33,248 nucleotides of DNA, from the NCBI GenBank assembly GCA_017608775.1, contig JAFCFF010000001.1, forward strand, positions 1-33,248, read 5' to 3'. Below, one piece after another: positions 20,772-28,273 of this stretch. The DNA is from Candidatus Iainarchaeum sp. GTDB taxonomy: Archaea; Iainarchaeota; Iainarchaeia; Iainarchaeales; JAFCFF01. Numbering within the stretch: position 1 is the stretch's first letter; each line of letters starts with the position of its first letter. The position numbers were made by a program, and so were the translations under genes. A model generated the notes under the pieces. That model was given only the letters and a program-made list of their open reading frames with translations, was not told where the DNA came from and searched no databases.

Positions 20772-22037
20772 ATGGCAGAAAAACCACGCATAAATCTTGT
20801 CTTTATAGGACACGTAGATCATGGAAAGTCCACTCTTGTTGGAAGAGTTCTCTACGACTCTGGCTCCTTGTCCGAGCAGGAGTATAGAAGACTACAGCAA
20901 GAAGCCGAGGCAAAGGGAAGAGGAACATTTGCGTTTGCTTTTGTTATGGACAAGCTAAAGGAGGAAAGAGAAAGAGGGATAACAATAGACGTTAGCTATA
21001 AGGAGTTTGAAACCCCACATAACAGGTTTACCATAATAGATGCTCCAGGACACAGAGACTTTGTCAAAAATATGATCACAGGAGCAAGTCAGGCAGATGC
21101 GGCAATTCTTGTTGTTGCAGCAAAGGAAGGCGTTATGCCACAAACAAAAGAACACTCCTTTCTTGCAAAGGTTATGGGAATAAACCAGATAATCGTTGCC
21201 ATAAACAAGATGGATGAAGTCAACTACGACAAGGCAAAATACGAGGAAGTTAAGAAAAATGTTGGAAAACTTCTAAGTAGCCTAGGATATAAAATTGATA
21301 ATATTCCTTTTGTTCCTGTAAGTGCCTGGATAGGAGACAACGTTGTCAAGAAAAGCGATAAGTTATCTTGGTGGACAGAGGGAACCTTCTTTGAATTCCT
21401 AGATAAGTTAGAGGCTCCTGAACAGCCGATTGATAAGCCCCTGAGAATTCCCATTCAAGATGTCTATAACATAAAGGGGGTAGGAACCGTACCTGTTGGG
21501 AGAGTTGAAACAGGAGTTCTTAGACCAGGAGACAAGATTGTTGTTATGCCTTACAAGAAAACAGGAGAGGTAAAAACAATAGAAGCTCATCATCAACAAC
21601 TTCCTGACGCAAAGCCAGGAGATAACATTGGATTCAACGTCAGGGGTATTGGAAAAGAAGATATCAGAAGAGGGGATGTTGTTGGAAAGGAAGATAACCC
21701 TCCAAAAGTTGTGGATGAGTTTACAGCACAAATTCAGGTCTTAGATCATCCGTCAGCAATAAGTGTAGGATACACTCCTGTGTTCCACTTGCACACTGCA
21801 CAGCAAAGCATGAAGTTTGTTGAACTTGTAAAAAAGCTAGACCCAAGAACAGGAGAGACAACAGAAGAAAACCCTAAGTTTCTGCAGGCAGGAGACGCTG
21901 CAATTGTAAAGATAAAGCCAACACAGCCTTTGAGTGCAGAGAAATACAGCGAGTTTCCTAGCCTAGGAAGGTTTGCCATAAGAGATTCCGGAAAAACAGT
22001 TGCTGCAGGAATCATAACAGAAATAAAGGAGAAGTAA
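20772..22037 (+). CDS. tuf: elongation factor 1A (aEF-1A)
   Basis: This 421-residue GTPase delivers aminoacyl-tRNA to the ribosome. Motifs include GHVDHGKST (13-21), ERERGITID, DAPGHRDFVKNMITGASQAD, NKMD and the second-domain stretch VGRVETGVL. The length is typical. GGAGGT at 20760-20765 is six bases before the ATG, a strong site for a highly expressed gene with a leader of about 50 bases. A T-rich stretch follows the stop. Confidence 0.97.
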   Translation: MAEKPRINLVFIGHVDHGKSTLVGRVLYDSGSLSEQEYRRLQQEAEAKGRGTFAFAFVMDKLKEERERGITIDVSYKEFETPHNRFTIIDAPGHRDFVKNMITGASQADAAILVVAAKEGVMPQTKEHSFLAKVMGINQIIVAINKMDEVNYDKAKYEEVKKNVGKLLSSLGYKIDNIPFVPVSAWIGDNVVKKSDKLSWWTEGTFFEFLDKLEAPEQPIDKPLRIPIQDVYNIKGVGTVPVGRVETGVLRPGDKIVVMPYKKTGEVKTIEAHHQQLPDAKPGDNIGFNVRGIGKEDIRRGDVVGKEDNPPKVVDEFTAQIQVLDHPSAISVGYTPVFHLHTAQQSMKFVELVKKLDPRTGETTEENPKFLQAGDAAIVKIKPTQPLSAEKYSEFPSLGRFAIRDSGKTVAAGIITEIKEK

Positions 22038-22040
22038 AAC

Positions 22041-22060
22041 TTCTTCTTTTTAATTTTTTT
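22041..22060 (+). terminator. T-rich run after EF-1A
   Basis: TTCTTCTTTTTAATTTTTTT follows three bases after the EF-1A stop. Non-template T runs of this kind terminate archaeal transcription. Some read-through into rps10 is possible, because the rps10 leader follows at once. Confidence 0.45.
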
Positions 22061-22109
22061 GTTTTTAAAAAACTTTGTTTTTAAAAGACTTTTGCTTTTA
22101 AAAGTCTTG
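22061..22109 (+). repeat. three tandem imperfect repeats with hairpin in the rps10 leader
   Basis: Three units of 16-17 bases follow each other: GTTTTTAAAAAACTTT (22061-22076), GTTTTTAAAAGACTTTT (22077-22093) and GCTTTTAAAAGTCTTG (22094-22109). Units two and three form a perfect 9-bp stem, AAGACTTTT (22085-22093) with AAAAGTCTT (22100-22108). The array ends 15 bases before the rps10 ATG and could be a leader regulatory structure or a duplicated promoter box. Confidence 0.6.
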
Positions 22110-22124
22110 GCCAGAGGTTTTGAG

Positions 22125-22439
22125 ATGCAGGTAGTAAGAATAAAGCTAAGCTCAGCAAACTATGAAACGTTGGAAAGAATAACAAAGCAGATGATAGACA
22201 TAATAAAAAGAGCTGGTGTTAAGTACTCTGGTCCTGTTCCGCTACCAACCAAAGAGCTGATTATACCAACAAGAAAAAGTATGTCTGGTGGTGGTACTGA
22301 AAGTTATGAAAGATGGAAGATGAGAATTCATAAAAGACTTATAGATATGAACATGGATGACAGGGTTTTGAAACACATTCTAAGGATTGAAATTCCTGCC
22401 GAGATTGAGATTGAGATAAGCTTAAAGGAAAAAGAGTAG
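22125..22439 (+). CDS. rps10: ribosomal protein uS10
   Basis: This 104-residue protein has the uS10 signatures VRIKLSSANYETLERI at the start, GPVPLPTK in the middle (the loop facing the tRNA sites), and RWKMRIHKRLIDMN. The start is ATG 22125, because it matches the family N-terminus. AGAGG at 22113-22117 is a weak ribosome-binding site at a usable distance. In most archaea rps10 ends the EF-1A operon, as here, but an 87-base repeat-containing gap lies in front of it. Confidence 0.95.
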   Translation: MQVVRIKLSSANYETLERITKQMIDIIKRAGVKYSGPVPLPTKELIIPTRKSMSGGGTESYERWKMRIHKRLIDMNMDDRVLKHILRIEIPAEIEIEISLKEKE

Positions 22440-22459
22440 TTCAAGGAATTAGATTTAAA

Positions 22460-22467
22460 TTATAAAT
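22460..22467 (+). promoter_or_regulatory. TATA-like box of archease
   Basis: TTATAAAT lies within an AT stretch and is centred about 28 bases before the ATG at 22492, which implies a leaderless transcript. Confidence 0.5.
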
Positions 22468-22491
22468 TCCTATAACTTCTTATTGTTTTAA

Positions 22492-22917
22492 ATGGAAAAG
22501 TTTGAGTTTATAGAACATGAGGGAGAGGCAGCCTTCAAGGCTTACGGGAAAAGCTTGGAAGAGGTTTTCAAGAACGCTGCTTTTGCACTGGCAAGTGTTA
22601 TGTTCTCCCAAAAAAACATAGATGAGAAAAAAACCGAGGAGATTTTTGTTGTTGCTCCTGACAAGGAATGGCTCTTGCAGGAATTTCTTCAGGAGGTTAT
22701 GCTGGTTATTGAGGGGAAAAACTTTGTTTTTAAAAACATGGACTTAAAGATAGAGACAAAAAACGAGGCTTACGAGTTAAGGGCAAAGCTGATAGGAGAG
22801 AAAATGGACCCAAAGAGGCATGAGCTGGGAGGGGAAATAAAGGCGATAACCTGGCATGATTTTTACATCAGGGAAAAAAACGGAAACTGGGAGGCAAAAC
22901 TAGTTGTGGATGTTTGA
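22492..22917 (+). CDS. archease, RtcB activator
   Basis: This 141-residue protein matches the archease family: FEFIEH at the start, AYGKSLEEVFKNAAFALASVM, LLQEFLQEVMLV and a C-terminus with IKAITWHDFYI...WEAKLVVDV. Archease speeds guanylylation of the RNA ligase RtcB. In the canonical N-terminal EHTAD motif the Asp binds a metal; here the line reads EHEGEAAF, so that position is Glu12. The C-terminal Asp (residue 140) is kept. The ligase gene is 0.85 kb downstream, after two genes on the opposite strand. The start has no Shine-Dalgarno site but has a TATA-like box at leaderless distance. Confidence 0.88.
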   Translation: MEKFEFIEHEGEAAFKAYGKSLEEVFKNAAFALASVMFSQKNIDEKKTEEIFVVAPDKEWLLQEFLQEVMLVIEGKNFVFKNMDLKIETKNEAYELRAKLIGEKMDPKRHELGGEIKAITWHDFYIREKNGNWEAKLVVDV

Positions 22918-22933
22918 CATTGAAAAACAGATT

Positions 22934-22967
22934 TAACTATTGTGTGGAAATAACTATTGTGTGGAAA
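22934..22967. repeat. perfect 17-base tandem duplication
   Basis: TAACTATTGTGTGGAAA is present twice without spacing (22934-22950, 22951-22967). The right copy contains the stop and last codons of the minus-strand gene that ends at 22954. Because 17 is not a multiple of three, the duplication does not continue the frame. It looks like a recent slippage or repair event. Confidence 0.85.
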
Positions 22968-23286
22968 TTCCTATAAGCAAATCTCTCTGTTTTTTGATGA
23001 ACTTCTCAAGCTTTTCTAGCTTCTTTTTATCACCTGGTGAGAGTTTCTTTCCCTGGTTTAGTCTGTCTGCAATAGCATCTAAAAAATCCTGGGCAAGATG
23101 ATTTATTCTTTTTTTGTATGGTATTTGGCTTCTTAGTGTTTTTTCTACAATTGCCTCAAGCACTTTATAATTTTCGTCACTCATATCTGCGATTCTTCCC
23201 TTAAAGTCCTCTATTGTTTTTGAGTGTGGCATTCCCTCATGCAACTCTATTGGCTCTCCCTCCTCAACAAAGAATTCCTCTTCCAT
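22954..23286 (-). CDS. unknown 110-residue charged helical protein
   Basis: I do not recognise this protein. It has an acidic N-terminus (MEEEFFVEEGEPIELHEG), a central region beginning IEDFKGRIADMSDENYKVLEAIVEKTL, and a basic coiled-coil-like end (GKKLSPGDKKKLEKLEKFIKKQ). It has no Cys, membrane segment or catalytic motif. A TTTAAAAG box (complement of about 23310-23317) lies roughly 27 bases upstream, so the transcript is probably leaderless. It lies between archease and rtcB, antiparallel to both, next to a second unknown gene. A role with RNA ligation would be guilt by neighbourhood only. Confidence 0.75.
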   Translation of the reverse strand: MEEEFFVEEGEPIELHEGMPHSKTIEDFKGRIADMSDENYKVLEAIVEKTLRSQIPYKKRINHLAQDFLDAIADRLNQGKKLSPGDKKKLEKLEKFIKKQRDLLIGISTQ

Positions 23287-23337
23287 GATAAATGAAGCAA
23301 GATAAAAAGCTTTTAAATCTTAGTTAAGAAAAAAATC

Positions 23338-23703
23338 TCAGTCAAAGTATTTTTCAACTGTTGCCCTCAAAGACTGGAGAGAATTAAAAGCCTGGCTATT
23401 GGCTGAAAATCTCTTTGCCAACTTACCCAAAACTGTAAGCATCTTTTCCTTAGATATTTTTCTATAGCTTGAAAGAAGAATAAATAGGTGTTGAATGTGT
23501 GTTATCTCGTGTTTCTTCTTTAAAACCTTCTCAAGAAAAGACTCAACAAAAAAAGGAGTTTCGTTTGGTTTTAGGCCCTTTAAAATCAGCATCAACTCGT
23601 CGGCAATCTCCATCCCTCTTTGCTGTATTTGTTGTTTTTTCATCTCAATTCTTCTTTTTTTATCAAATAGTTCCAGAACTCTTTCATGCAGTTTCCTAGG
23701 CAT
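23338..23703 (-). CDS. unknown 121-residue helical protein
   Basis: I do not recognise this protein. It starts MPRKLHERVLELFDKKRRIE and contains KKQQIQQRGMEIADELMLILKGLKP, then a more hydrophobic helix (ITHIQHLFILLSSYRKIS) and a conserved-looking end (LQSLRATVEKYFD). The predicted shape is all-helical; there is no metal or catalytic motif. I use ATG 23703 rather than an upstream TTG, which adds four hydrophobic residues, because a TTTTAAAC box lies about 25 bases before that ATG. It is divergent from rtcB with overlapping promoter space, and the next gene on the same strand follows 51 bases downstream with its own box. Confidence 0.75.
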   Translation of the reverse strand: MPRKLHERVLELFDKKRRIEMKKQQIQQRGMEIADELMLILKGLKPNETPFFVESFLEKVLKKKHEITHIQHLFILLSSYRKISKEKMLTVLGKLAKRFSANSQAFNSLQSLRATVEKYFD

Positions 23704-23723
23704 GAAGAAAAGCAAATCTAAGT

Positions 23724-23742
23724 GTTTAAAAGTTTTTTTAAG
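23724..23742. promoter_or_regulatory. divergent promoter boxes of rtcB and the unknown gene
   Basis: On the minus strand CTTTTAAAC (23724-23732) lies about 25 bases before ATG 23703. On the plus strand TTTTTAAG (23735-23742) lies about 26 bases before ATG 23765. The boxes are nearly adjacent, so the two transcripts may compete or share control. Confidence 0.45.
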
Positions 23743-23764
23743 TATAAGCTGGGTTTAATTTTAT

Positions 23765-25189
23765 ATGATAAAAGAAAGTTTGAGAAGAATTCATGATTAC
23801 TTGTGGGAGATTCCTAAGCAAGGGGGAATGAGAGTTCCTGGAAGGGTCTACGGAACAAGGGAGTTTTTGGATGGGATTGAGGAAGATGCGTTCCAACAGG
23901 TTGCAAACGTTGCCTGGATGCCTGGAATTCTCAGGTATTCCATAGCAATGCCTGACATTCATTCTGGTTATGGTTTTCCAATCGGCGGAGTTGCTGCCTT
24001 CTCAAAGGAAGAGGGAATAATAAGTCCTGGAGCAGTTGGGTTTGACATAAACTGTGGGCTAAGACTTTTAACAACAGGAATAAAATACAAAGAATTTAGA
24101 CCAAAACTAAGGGACTTTGTTGATAAGATGTTTAAAAAAATCCCAATAGGTCTTGGAAGCAAAAGCTCGCTAAGAGTTGGGAACTTTGAAAAAGTTCTTG
24201 TGGACGGAGTTTCCTATCTAAGGGAGCAGGGATATGTGGAAAAAAAAGATGTTGAGAGAATAGAGGAGCATGGAAGCATGGCTGGAGCAGATCCCTCCAA
24301 AGTAAGTGACACAGCAAAAAAAAGAGGGATTTCACAGCTTGGAAGTATTGGTTCTGGAAACCATTTTGTTGAGGCCTTGCTTGTGGACGAAATTTACAAC
24401 CCTGAAATCTCTGAGTTTTTCGATATTAGAAATGATGAAATTGTTTTTATGATTCATACTGGATCTCGTGGACTTGGACATCAGATTGCAACTGACTACA
24501 TAAAAACAATGCTGAGAAATTACGAGAGCTATGGTTTTAAACTTCCTGACAAACAACTTGTTGGAGCGCCCTACAACAGACCAGAGGCTCAAAACTATCT
24601 AAAGGCAATGGCCTGCGCAATCAACTTTGCCTTTTCAAACAGACAGATAGCAACTTTTTTCCTAAGAGAGTTGCTTGAAAAGGAGTTTTCCCTTAAGCCA
24701 GAAGAGGTAAAGCTAGTTTATGACCATGCTCATAACATTGTAAAGCACGAGAAGCACAAAATCGAGGGAGATGAAAAAGAAATTCTTGTTTACAGAAAAG
24801 GAGCAACAAGGGCATTTACAAAAGAAAGGCCTGAGCTGTTTGGGGACCTAAAAGTCTATGGCCAGCCCTGCTTAATTCCAGGCTCGATGGGCACCCCGAC
24901 CTATGTTATGATACCAGAGGAAAAAGCAATGACAGAGACGTTTGGCACTATCAATCACGGGGCAGGAAGAAGAATGAGTAGAAAAAGAGCAACACAAGAA
25001 ATTGGCAGGACTGTGTTTAGCGAGATGGAAAAACTTGGAAAGATTGTCAGAAGCACAAGTAGGAGATCAATGATGGAGGAGTCCCCAAGAGCATATAAAG
25101 ACATCGATGTTGTTGTTGACATCGTTGAAAAAGCAGGGTTGGCAAAAAGAGTTGTAAGGCTAAGGCCTTTGGGAGTTATAATAGGTTAA
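23765..25189 (+). CDS. rtcB: tRNA-splicing ligase RtcB
   Basis: This 474-residue GTP- and manganese-dependent ligase joins 2',3'-cyclic phosphate and 5'-hydroxyl RNA ends after tRNA intron removal. The metal and active-site residues are visible: GFDINCG (C97), GSGNH (H200), MIHTGSRG (H231), YDHAHN (H321, H323) and the guanylated histidine in NHGAGRR (H398). All correspond to the Pyrococcus enzyme with small numbering shifts. PGSMGTPTYVM is the GTP-binding region. The length is typical and there is no intein, although RtcB is often an intein host. The start at 23765 is supported by a TATA-like box. Archease is encoded nearby at 22492-22917. Confidence 0.97.
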   Translation: MIKESLRRIHDYLWEIPKQGGMRVPGRVYGTREFLDGIEEDAFQQVANVAWMPGILRYSIAMPDIHSGYGFPIGGVAAFSKEEGIISPGAVGFDINCGLRLLTTGIKYKEFRPKLRDFVDKMFKKIPIGLGSKSSLRVGNFEKVLVDGVSYLREQGYVEKKDVERIEEHGSMAGADPSKVSDTAKKRGISQLGSIGSGNHFVEALLVDEIYNPEISEFFDIRNDEIVFMIHTGSRGLGHQIATDYIKTMLRNYESYGFKLPDKQLVGAPYNRPEAQNYLKAMACAINFAFSNRQIATFFLRELLEKEFSLKPEEVKLVYDHAHNIVKHEKHKIEGDEKEILVYRKGATRAFTKERPELFGDLKVYGQPCLIPGSMGTPTYVMIPEEKAMTETFGTINHGAGRRMSRKRATQEIGRTVFSEMEKLGKIVRSTSRRSMMEESPRAYKDIDVVVDIVEKAGLAKRVVRLRPLGVIIG

Positions 25190-25268
25190 AACAACAAGCC
25201 CAACACAGCCAGGTTTACTAGAAAAAATGTTTTAGAAACGATAAAAATATATTAGAAAGGGGAAAAAG

Positions 25269-25309
25269 AGCCGAATTTGGCTTGGAGAGGGAGGGAGCTC
25301 CCTTTTTTT
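25269..25309 (+). terminator. double hairpin and T run after rtcB (possible small RNA end)
   Basis: AGCC (25269-25272) and GGCT (25279-25282) enclose GAATTT. Then the perfect palindrome AGGGAGCTCCCT (25292-25303) runs straight into seven T (25303-25309). This resembles a bacterial-type intrinsic terminator and is the most GC-rich point in the gap. It lies 80-120 bases after the rtcB stop. An AT box at about 25244-25255 could instead start a very short RNA that ends here. Confidence 0.55.
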
Positions 25310-25366
25310 AGAAAAAAAAGCAAAATTCAAGGAATAGCTTTAAATATATTTACCAAGCTAAGTTTT

Positions 25367-25374
25367 TTTATATA
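25367..25374 (+). promoter_or_regulatory. TATA box of the ribosomal protein operon
   Basis: TTTATATA is a near-consensus box; initiation is expected near 25397, giving a leader of about 49 bases before rpl3. A second AT box (TTTAAATATATTT, 25339-25351) lies upstream and could be an additional promoter. Confidence 0.6.
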
Positions 25375-25402
25375 AATTTTTTTGTATTTCATTTTTTGTT
25401 TT

Positions 25403-25442
25403 TTCTTCTTTGTAAGAAGAAGTTGTTTATCTTAGGTAAGAT
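25403..25442 (+). promoter_or_regulatory. rpl3 leader with two successive hairpins; the second presents the Shine-Dalgarno core
   Basis: Hairpin one is TTCTTCTT (25403-25410) with AAGAAGAA (25414-25421) and loop TGT. Hairpin two is ATCTT (25429-25433) with AAGAT (25438-25442) and loop AGGT (25434-25437), the ribosome-binding core eight bases before the ATG. Both fall inside the predicted transcript. This arrangement suits control of translation of the operon's first gene, but no known ribosomal leader family is recognised. Confidence 0.5.
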
Positions 25443-25445
25443 AGT

Positions 25446-26414
25446 ATGGCAAAACCAAGTAAAATCAGATCTGGTAGTATGGCCTTCTACCCAAGAAAAA
25501 GAGCCAAAACCCAAAAAACAAGGTTTGGTTTTTTTAAATCCCTAAAAGAGGGAGAGATCCTTGGGTTTCTTGGTTATAAGGTAGGTATGTTACATTTAAT
25601 AGCGGAAAATAAAAACCCAAGAAGTCATTTAGCTGGGCAAGATATTTTCATTCCAGCAACTGTTGTGGAAACCCCTGCGCTTGGGGTGTTGGGAGTAAGA
25701 GCATATAAAAAAACAAAGACAAAAAACTTTGTTGTTAGAGATTTTCTTTTCAAAAACATTCCAAAGTATGTTAAAAAATACTACAAACTACCAAAAGAGG
25801 GAAAAGGCCTAGACAAGCTTAATCTGGACGAGGTTTCTTTTCTAAGGCTTTTAGTTTTTACTCAGCCAAGGCTGACAAGCATAGGAAAAAAGAAGCCAGA
25901 GATTTTGGAGCTGGATATTTCCGGAAACAAGGAGACACAGCTAAGAATTGCAAGGGAAAAAGAAGGTAAGGAGATAGTGGTTGAGGAGATATTTGAGCCA
26001 TTTACTTTTTTGGATATAAAAGCAGTGACAAAGGGGAAAGGAATGCAAGGACCTGTAAAGAGGTTTGGCGTCAAAGTTACAAAAAGAAAGGCACAAAAAC
26101 ACAGGGATGTTGGGAGCATAGGAGCATGGAGCCCTTCGACGGTTCCGTTTACTGTTCCCAGAGCCGGACAGATGGGATATCACACAAGAACCGAGTTTAA
26201 TAAAAAACTGTTGATTGTTGGAAAAAAAGAAGACATAAAAAAAATAAATCCAAGGTCTGGTTTCAAAAACTACGGGTTTGTTAAAAACCCTTTTATTGTT
26301 GTTGCTGGAAGCATCCCAGGGCCCACAAAAAGATTTATTGCCATAAGAAAGGGAACAAGAAAGAAAAGGAGGGTTCGCTACCCGGTTGAGGAAATAAAGG
26401 AAATAGTTAAATAA
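25446..26414 (+). CDS. rpl3: ribosomal protein uL3
   Basis: This 322-residue protein leads the S10-type operon. It shows the archaeal/eukaryotic N-terminus RSGSMAFYPRKRA, then LGFLGYKVGM, and VTKGKGMQGPVKRFGVK with the following RKAQKHRDVGSIGAW, the loop that reaches the peptidyl-transferase centre. The length is slightly below typical archaeal uL3. The ATG follows the hairpin-borne AGGT. rpl4 begins 9 bases after the stop. Confidence 0.97.
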   Translation: MAKPSKIRSGSMAFYPRKRAKTQKTRFGFFKSLKEGEILGFLGYKVGMLHLIAENKNPRSHLAGQDIFIPATVVETPALGVLGVRAYKKTKTKNFVVRDFLFKNIPKYVKKYYKLPKEGKGLDKLNLDEVSFLRLLVFTQPRLTSIGKKKPEILELDISGNKETQLRIAREKEGKEIVVEEIFEPFTFLDIKAVTKGKGMQGPVKRFGVKVTKRKAQKHRDVGSIGAWSPSTVPFTVPRAGQMGYHTRTEFNKKLLIVGKKEDIKKINPRSGFKNYGFVKNPFIVVAGSIPGPTKRFIAIRKGTRKKRRVRYPVEEIKEIVK

Positions 26415-26423
26415 GTGAGAGAT

Positions 26424-27263
26424 ATGAAGGGAAGTATTTATAATATAGATGGAAAAGTTGTTAGGGAAATTGAACTTCCAAAGGTCTTTGAAACAGAATA
26501 CAATCCTGTTCTTATAAGAAAGGTGGTTAATTTCCTGGAAACCCACAGACTCCAAAGAAAAGGAGCAAGCCATAGAGCTGGAAGAGACTATGTCATAGAA
26601 TATGTTGGAAGAAGACATCTTCCGCACAGCATTATAAGTAGAGATATAGCAAGAAGGAAAAAAACAAAGGAAAGAAGAAGTTTAATTCTTGGGAGGGCTA
26701 CAGGGACAGCTGGAACAAGAGGAGGACCAAAGGCACATCCGCTGAGGCCAGAAAAAAAACCATGGAAAAAAATAAACAAAAAAGAAATAATAAAGGCAAG
26801 AAAGAGTGCCATAGCGGCAACAGCCCTAAAGGAAAGAGTAAGGGAAAGAGGACATCTTTTTAGAAAAGAGTTGAGGTTTCCAATAATCGTTGAAAGTGGT
26901 TTTGAGAATTTAAAAAAAAGCAAGGACTTCAAAAAACTTTTGAGAGGTTTGGGTGTTGAGGAAGATGTTGAAAGAGCAAAAAAAAGAAAGGTTGAAAGGG
27001 CAGGAAAGGGAAAGATGAGAGGGAGAAGATACAAAAGAAAGAAAAGCCTGCTTGTTGTTGTAAGTGAAGAAGGAAAGAACATTGAAAAAGCTGCAAGAAA
27101 CTTAGAGGGTGTTGATGTTGTTCCGGCTAAAAAATTGAGTGTAAGAGAGCTTGCCCCAGGAACCATGGCAGGTAGGCTAACGTTATGGAGTGAGGAAACT
27201 ATAAAATTGTTTGGGAAAAAGAAAGCAGAGAAGTTAAAAGAAACAAACAAGCAGAAAAGGTGA
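26424..27263 (+). CDS. rpl4: ribosomal protein uL4
   Basis: This 279-residue protein starts MKGSIYNIDGKVVREIELP, the usual uL4 beginning. The internal tunnel loop RGGPKAHPLRPEKKPWKKIN is present, as is LAPGTMAGRLTLW near the end. An upstream in-frame GTG (26415) is less likely, because GTGAG there serves as the ribosome-binding site. uL4 lines the peptide exit tunnel. Its AGGTGA stop region acts as the Shine-Dalgarno site for rpl23. Confidence 0.96.
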   Translation: MKGSIYNIDGKVVREIELPKVFETEYNPVLIRKVVNFLETHRLQRKGASHRAGRDYVIEYVGRRHLPHSIISRDIARRKKTKERRSLILGRATGTAGTRGGPKAHPLRPEKKPWKKINKKEIIKARKSAIAATALKERVRERGHLFRKELRFPIIVESGFENLKKSKDFKKLLRGLGVEEDVERAKKRKVERAGKGKMRGRRYKRKKSLLVVVSEEGKNIEKAARNLEGVDVVPAKKLSVRELAPGTMAGRLTLWSEETIKLFGKKKAEKLKETNKQKR

Positions 27264-27267
27264 AAAA

Positions 27268-27519
27268 ATGGAAGTAATTAAGTATGCTTTGATGAGTGAA
27301 AAAGCACTTGGGATGGTTGACAGGGAAAACAAGATTACTTTTATTGTTGATATGAATGCAAAAAAAGAGGAGATTAGGAAAGAGGTTGAGAAATTAACAG
27401 GAGCAAGGGTTGTTAAGATAAATGTTATTATAGATAGAAAATCAAGGAAAAAAGCGGTTGTTAAGTTTGACAAAAGCGTAAATGCCCAAGATATAGCAGC
27501 AAAGGTAGGCTTGATATAA
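27268..27519 (+). CDS. rpl23: ribosomal protein uL23
   Basis: This 83-residue protein sits at the tunnel exit, where signal recognition particle docks. YALMSEKALGMVDRENKITFIVD and a C-terminal basic strand (DRKSRKKAVVKF) match the family. The ATG lies five bases after AGGTGA, which overlaps the uL4 stop. The length is standard for archaea. Confidence 0.95.
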   Translation: MEVIKYALMSEKALGMVDRENKITFIVDMNAKKEEIRKEVEKLTGARVVKINVIIDRKSRKKAVVKFDKSVNAQDIAAKVGLI

Positions 27520-27534
27520 CTTTATGGTGAGAGG

Positions 27535-28263
27535 ATGGGAACAAGAATAACAACTAGGAAAAGAGGCAGAGCCGGAAGAGTTTACAGAGCAAAGAGTCAT
27601 GCCTTCAAGTCAAGGGTTTCCTATCCAACATACAGCAAAGAACAAAAAACAAACAAAGAAATTGGGAGCATTGTTGATATTATAAAAGACCCCTCAAAAA
27701 CCTCTGCGATGGCGAAAATAGAAATGTATGACGGAAGAGTGTTTTTCATACCTGCTGCAGAGGGGATTTTCGTTGGAAAGAAAATAGAGATAGGAAAAAA
27801 AGCAGATCTTGTGTTGGGAAATATTTTGTCTTTGAGGGACATCAATGAAGGCATGCCTATATTTAACGTGGAGTTAAAACCAGGAGATGGAGGAAAGATA
27901 ATAAGAAGTTCTGGTGCCTATGGTTTGGTTATCTCAAAAGATAAAAACTATGCTTATGTGAAACTTCCATCAAAAAGAAAAATAGCCCTAAACCTAGACT
28001 CAAGAGCAACGATAGGTGTTGTGTCTAGCGGCGGAAGAACAGATAAACCCTTACTCAAGGCAGGAAATGCGTTTTATAAAAAGAAGAGAAAAAGGAGCTT
28101 GCTTTGGCCAAGGGTAAGGGGAGTTGCCATGAATGTTTATGACCACCCTTATGGAGGACAGGAGCACAGCCCTGGTAAAAGTAAAAGCGTTAGCAGACAC
28201 GCTCCTCCTGGAAGAAAGGTTGGGGACATAGCATCAAAAAGAACCGGAAGGAGGAAAAAATAG
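27535..28263 (+). CDS. rpl2: ribosomal protein uL2
   Basis: This 242-residue large-subunit core protein is needed for subunit joining and the peptidyl-transferase region. It has RITTRKRGRAGRVYRAKSH at the start and AMNVYDHPYGGQEHSPGKSK followed by RHAPPGRKVGDIASKRTGRR at the end, the archaeal form of the DHPxGG motif. GGTGA at 27525-27529 is the ribosome-binding site. The length is typical. Confidence 0.97.
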   Translation: MGTRITTRKRGRAGRVYRAKSHAFKSRVSYPTYSKEQKTNKEIGSIVDIIKDPSKTSAMAKIEMYDGRVFFIPAAEGIFVGKKIEIGKKADLVLGNILSLRDINEGMPIFNVELKPGDGGKIIRSSGAYGLVISKDKNYAYVKLPSKRKIALNLDSRATIGVVSSGGRTDKPLLKAGNAFYKKKRKRSLLWPRVRGVAMNVYDHPYGGQEHSPGKSKSVSRHAPPGRKVGDIASKRTGRRKK

Positions 28264-28273
28264 GTGGTGTGTT

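Noticed and set aside
23765..25189. Intein in rtcB
   Set aside because: The motifs are continuous at normal spacing, and the protein has the standard length.
26588..27250. Long hydrophobic open frame opposite rpl4 (and similar ones opposite other Lys/Glu-rich genes)
   Set aside because: The complement of Lys/Glu-rich codons gives Phe/Leu/Ser-rich frames; no start signals or motifs are present, and the sense genes are certain.
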